64,000 bases of DNA. Origin: Brevipalpus yothersi (Eukaryota; Arthropoda; Arachnida; Trombidiformes; Tenuipalpidae). The notes below the pieces were generated by a model. It ran no database searches. It worked only from the letters and a program-made list of their open reading frames with translations, and was not told where the DNA came from. A program made the position numbers and the translations under genes. Each line of letters begins with the position of its first letter. Position 1 is the stretch's first letter. The DNA lies in assembly GCA_003956705.1 (NCBI GenBank), contig QZCP01000015.1, positions 62,001-126,000 on the forward strand, given 5' to 3'. Positions 63,971 through 64,000 of the stretch are shown here, piece after piece.

Positions 63971-64000
63971 TCATTACACCTACACACACAAACACATAGT

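Larger units (their letters stand above)
60114..64000. other. Probable intron of the sidestep-like gene
   Basis: Sequence after the donor at 60114 shows no further Ig exon up to the window end. It contains (CA)n at 60388-60413, CT arrays at 62454-62494 and 63912-63967, and pyrimidine-rich DNA. A minus-strand open frame at 63164-63490 starts with a hydrophobic stretch, but no ATG, so it is not called. Confidence 0.5.

Overview
This window looks like nuclear DNA of an arthropod, most likely an acariform mite. The genes are split by short GT-AG introns, the sequence is AT-rich, and long GA/CT microsatellites are scattered throughout. Two features point to mites in particular: elevenin-type neuropeptide precursors, and a secreted intradiol ring-cleavage dioxygenase of the kind known in spider mites as a laterally acquired gene. 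The genus cannot be fixed from this sequence alone. Exon joins were read by eye from splice sites and reading phase, so single boundaries may be off by a base.

Layout, 0-26 kb: the 5' end of a type II membrane protein (perhaps a GT31 glycosyltransferase) runs off the left edge on the minus strand. Then come a secreted spondin/TSP1/Kunitz protein (+), tRNA-Ala(AGC) (-), a membrane-anchored TIMP/NTR-like protein (+), Arf6 (-), an acid lipase (+) and an unrecognised single-pass membrane protein (+). Next is a convergent pair of elevenin genes (+ and -), whose exons are too short to stand out as ORFs. They are followed by gamma-glutamylamine cyclotransferase (+), the intradiol dioxygenase (-) and a decayed copy of the cyclotransferase (+).

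Layout, 26-43 kb: PRCC (+) precedes a tandem duplication of about 3-4 kb units, each carrying a tetraspanin. The first copy is broken and the second intact. Then come a decayed S1 protease (-), a carboxylesterase-like protein that has lost its catalytic residues (-), a rearranged partial copy of the spondin gene (+), TMEM170 (+), a decayed PRCC tail (+) and SARAF (-).

Layout, 43-64 kb: importin-13 (+) and ribosomal protein S5 (-) lie tail to tail. The last 13 kb is the 5' part of a sidestep-family immunoglobulin gene (+) with large, pyrimidine-rich introns, continuing past the right edge.

The genes do not form one pathway. Conserved housekeeping genes (Arf6, PRCC, TMEM170, SARAF, IPO13, RpS5) are interspersed with secreted or lineage-specific genes that duplicate and decay locally. 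At least five genes here have a partial, intron-bearing or genomic-style copy within about 40 kb, so local DNA-level duplication is the main force shaping the region.
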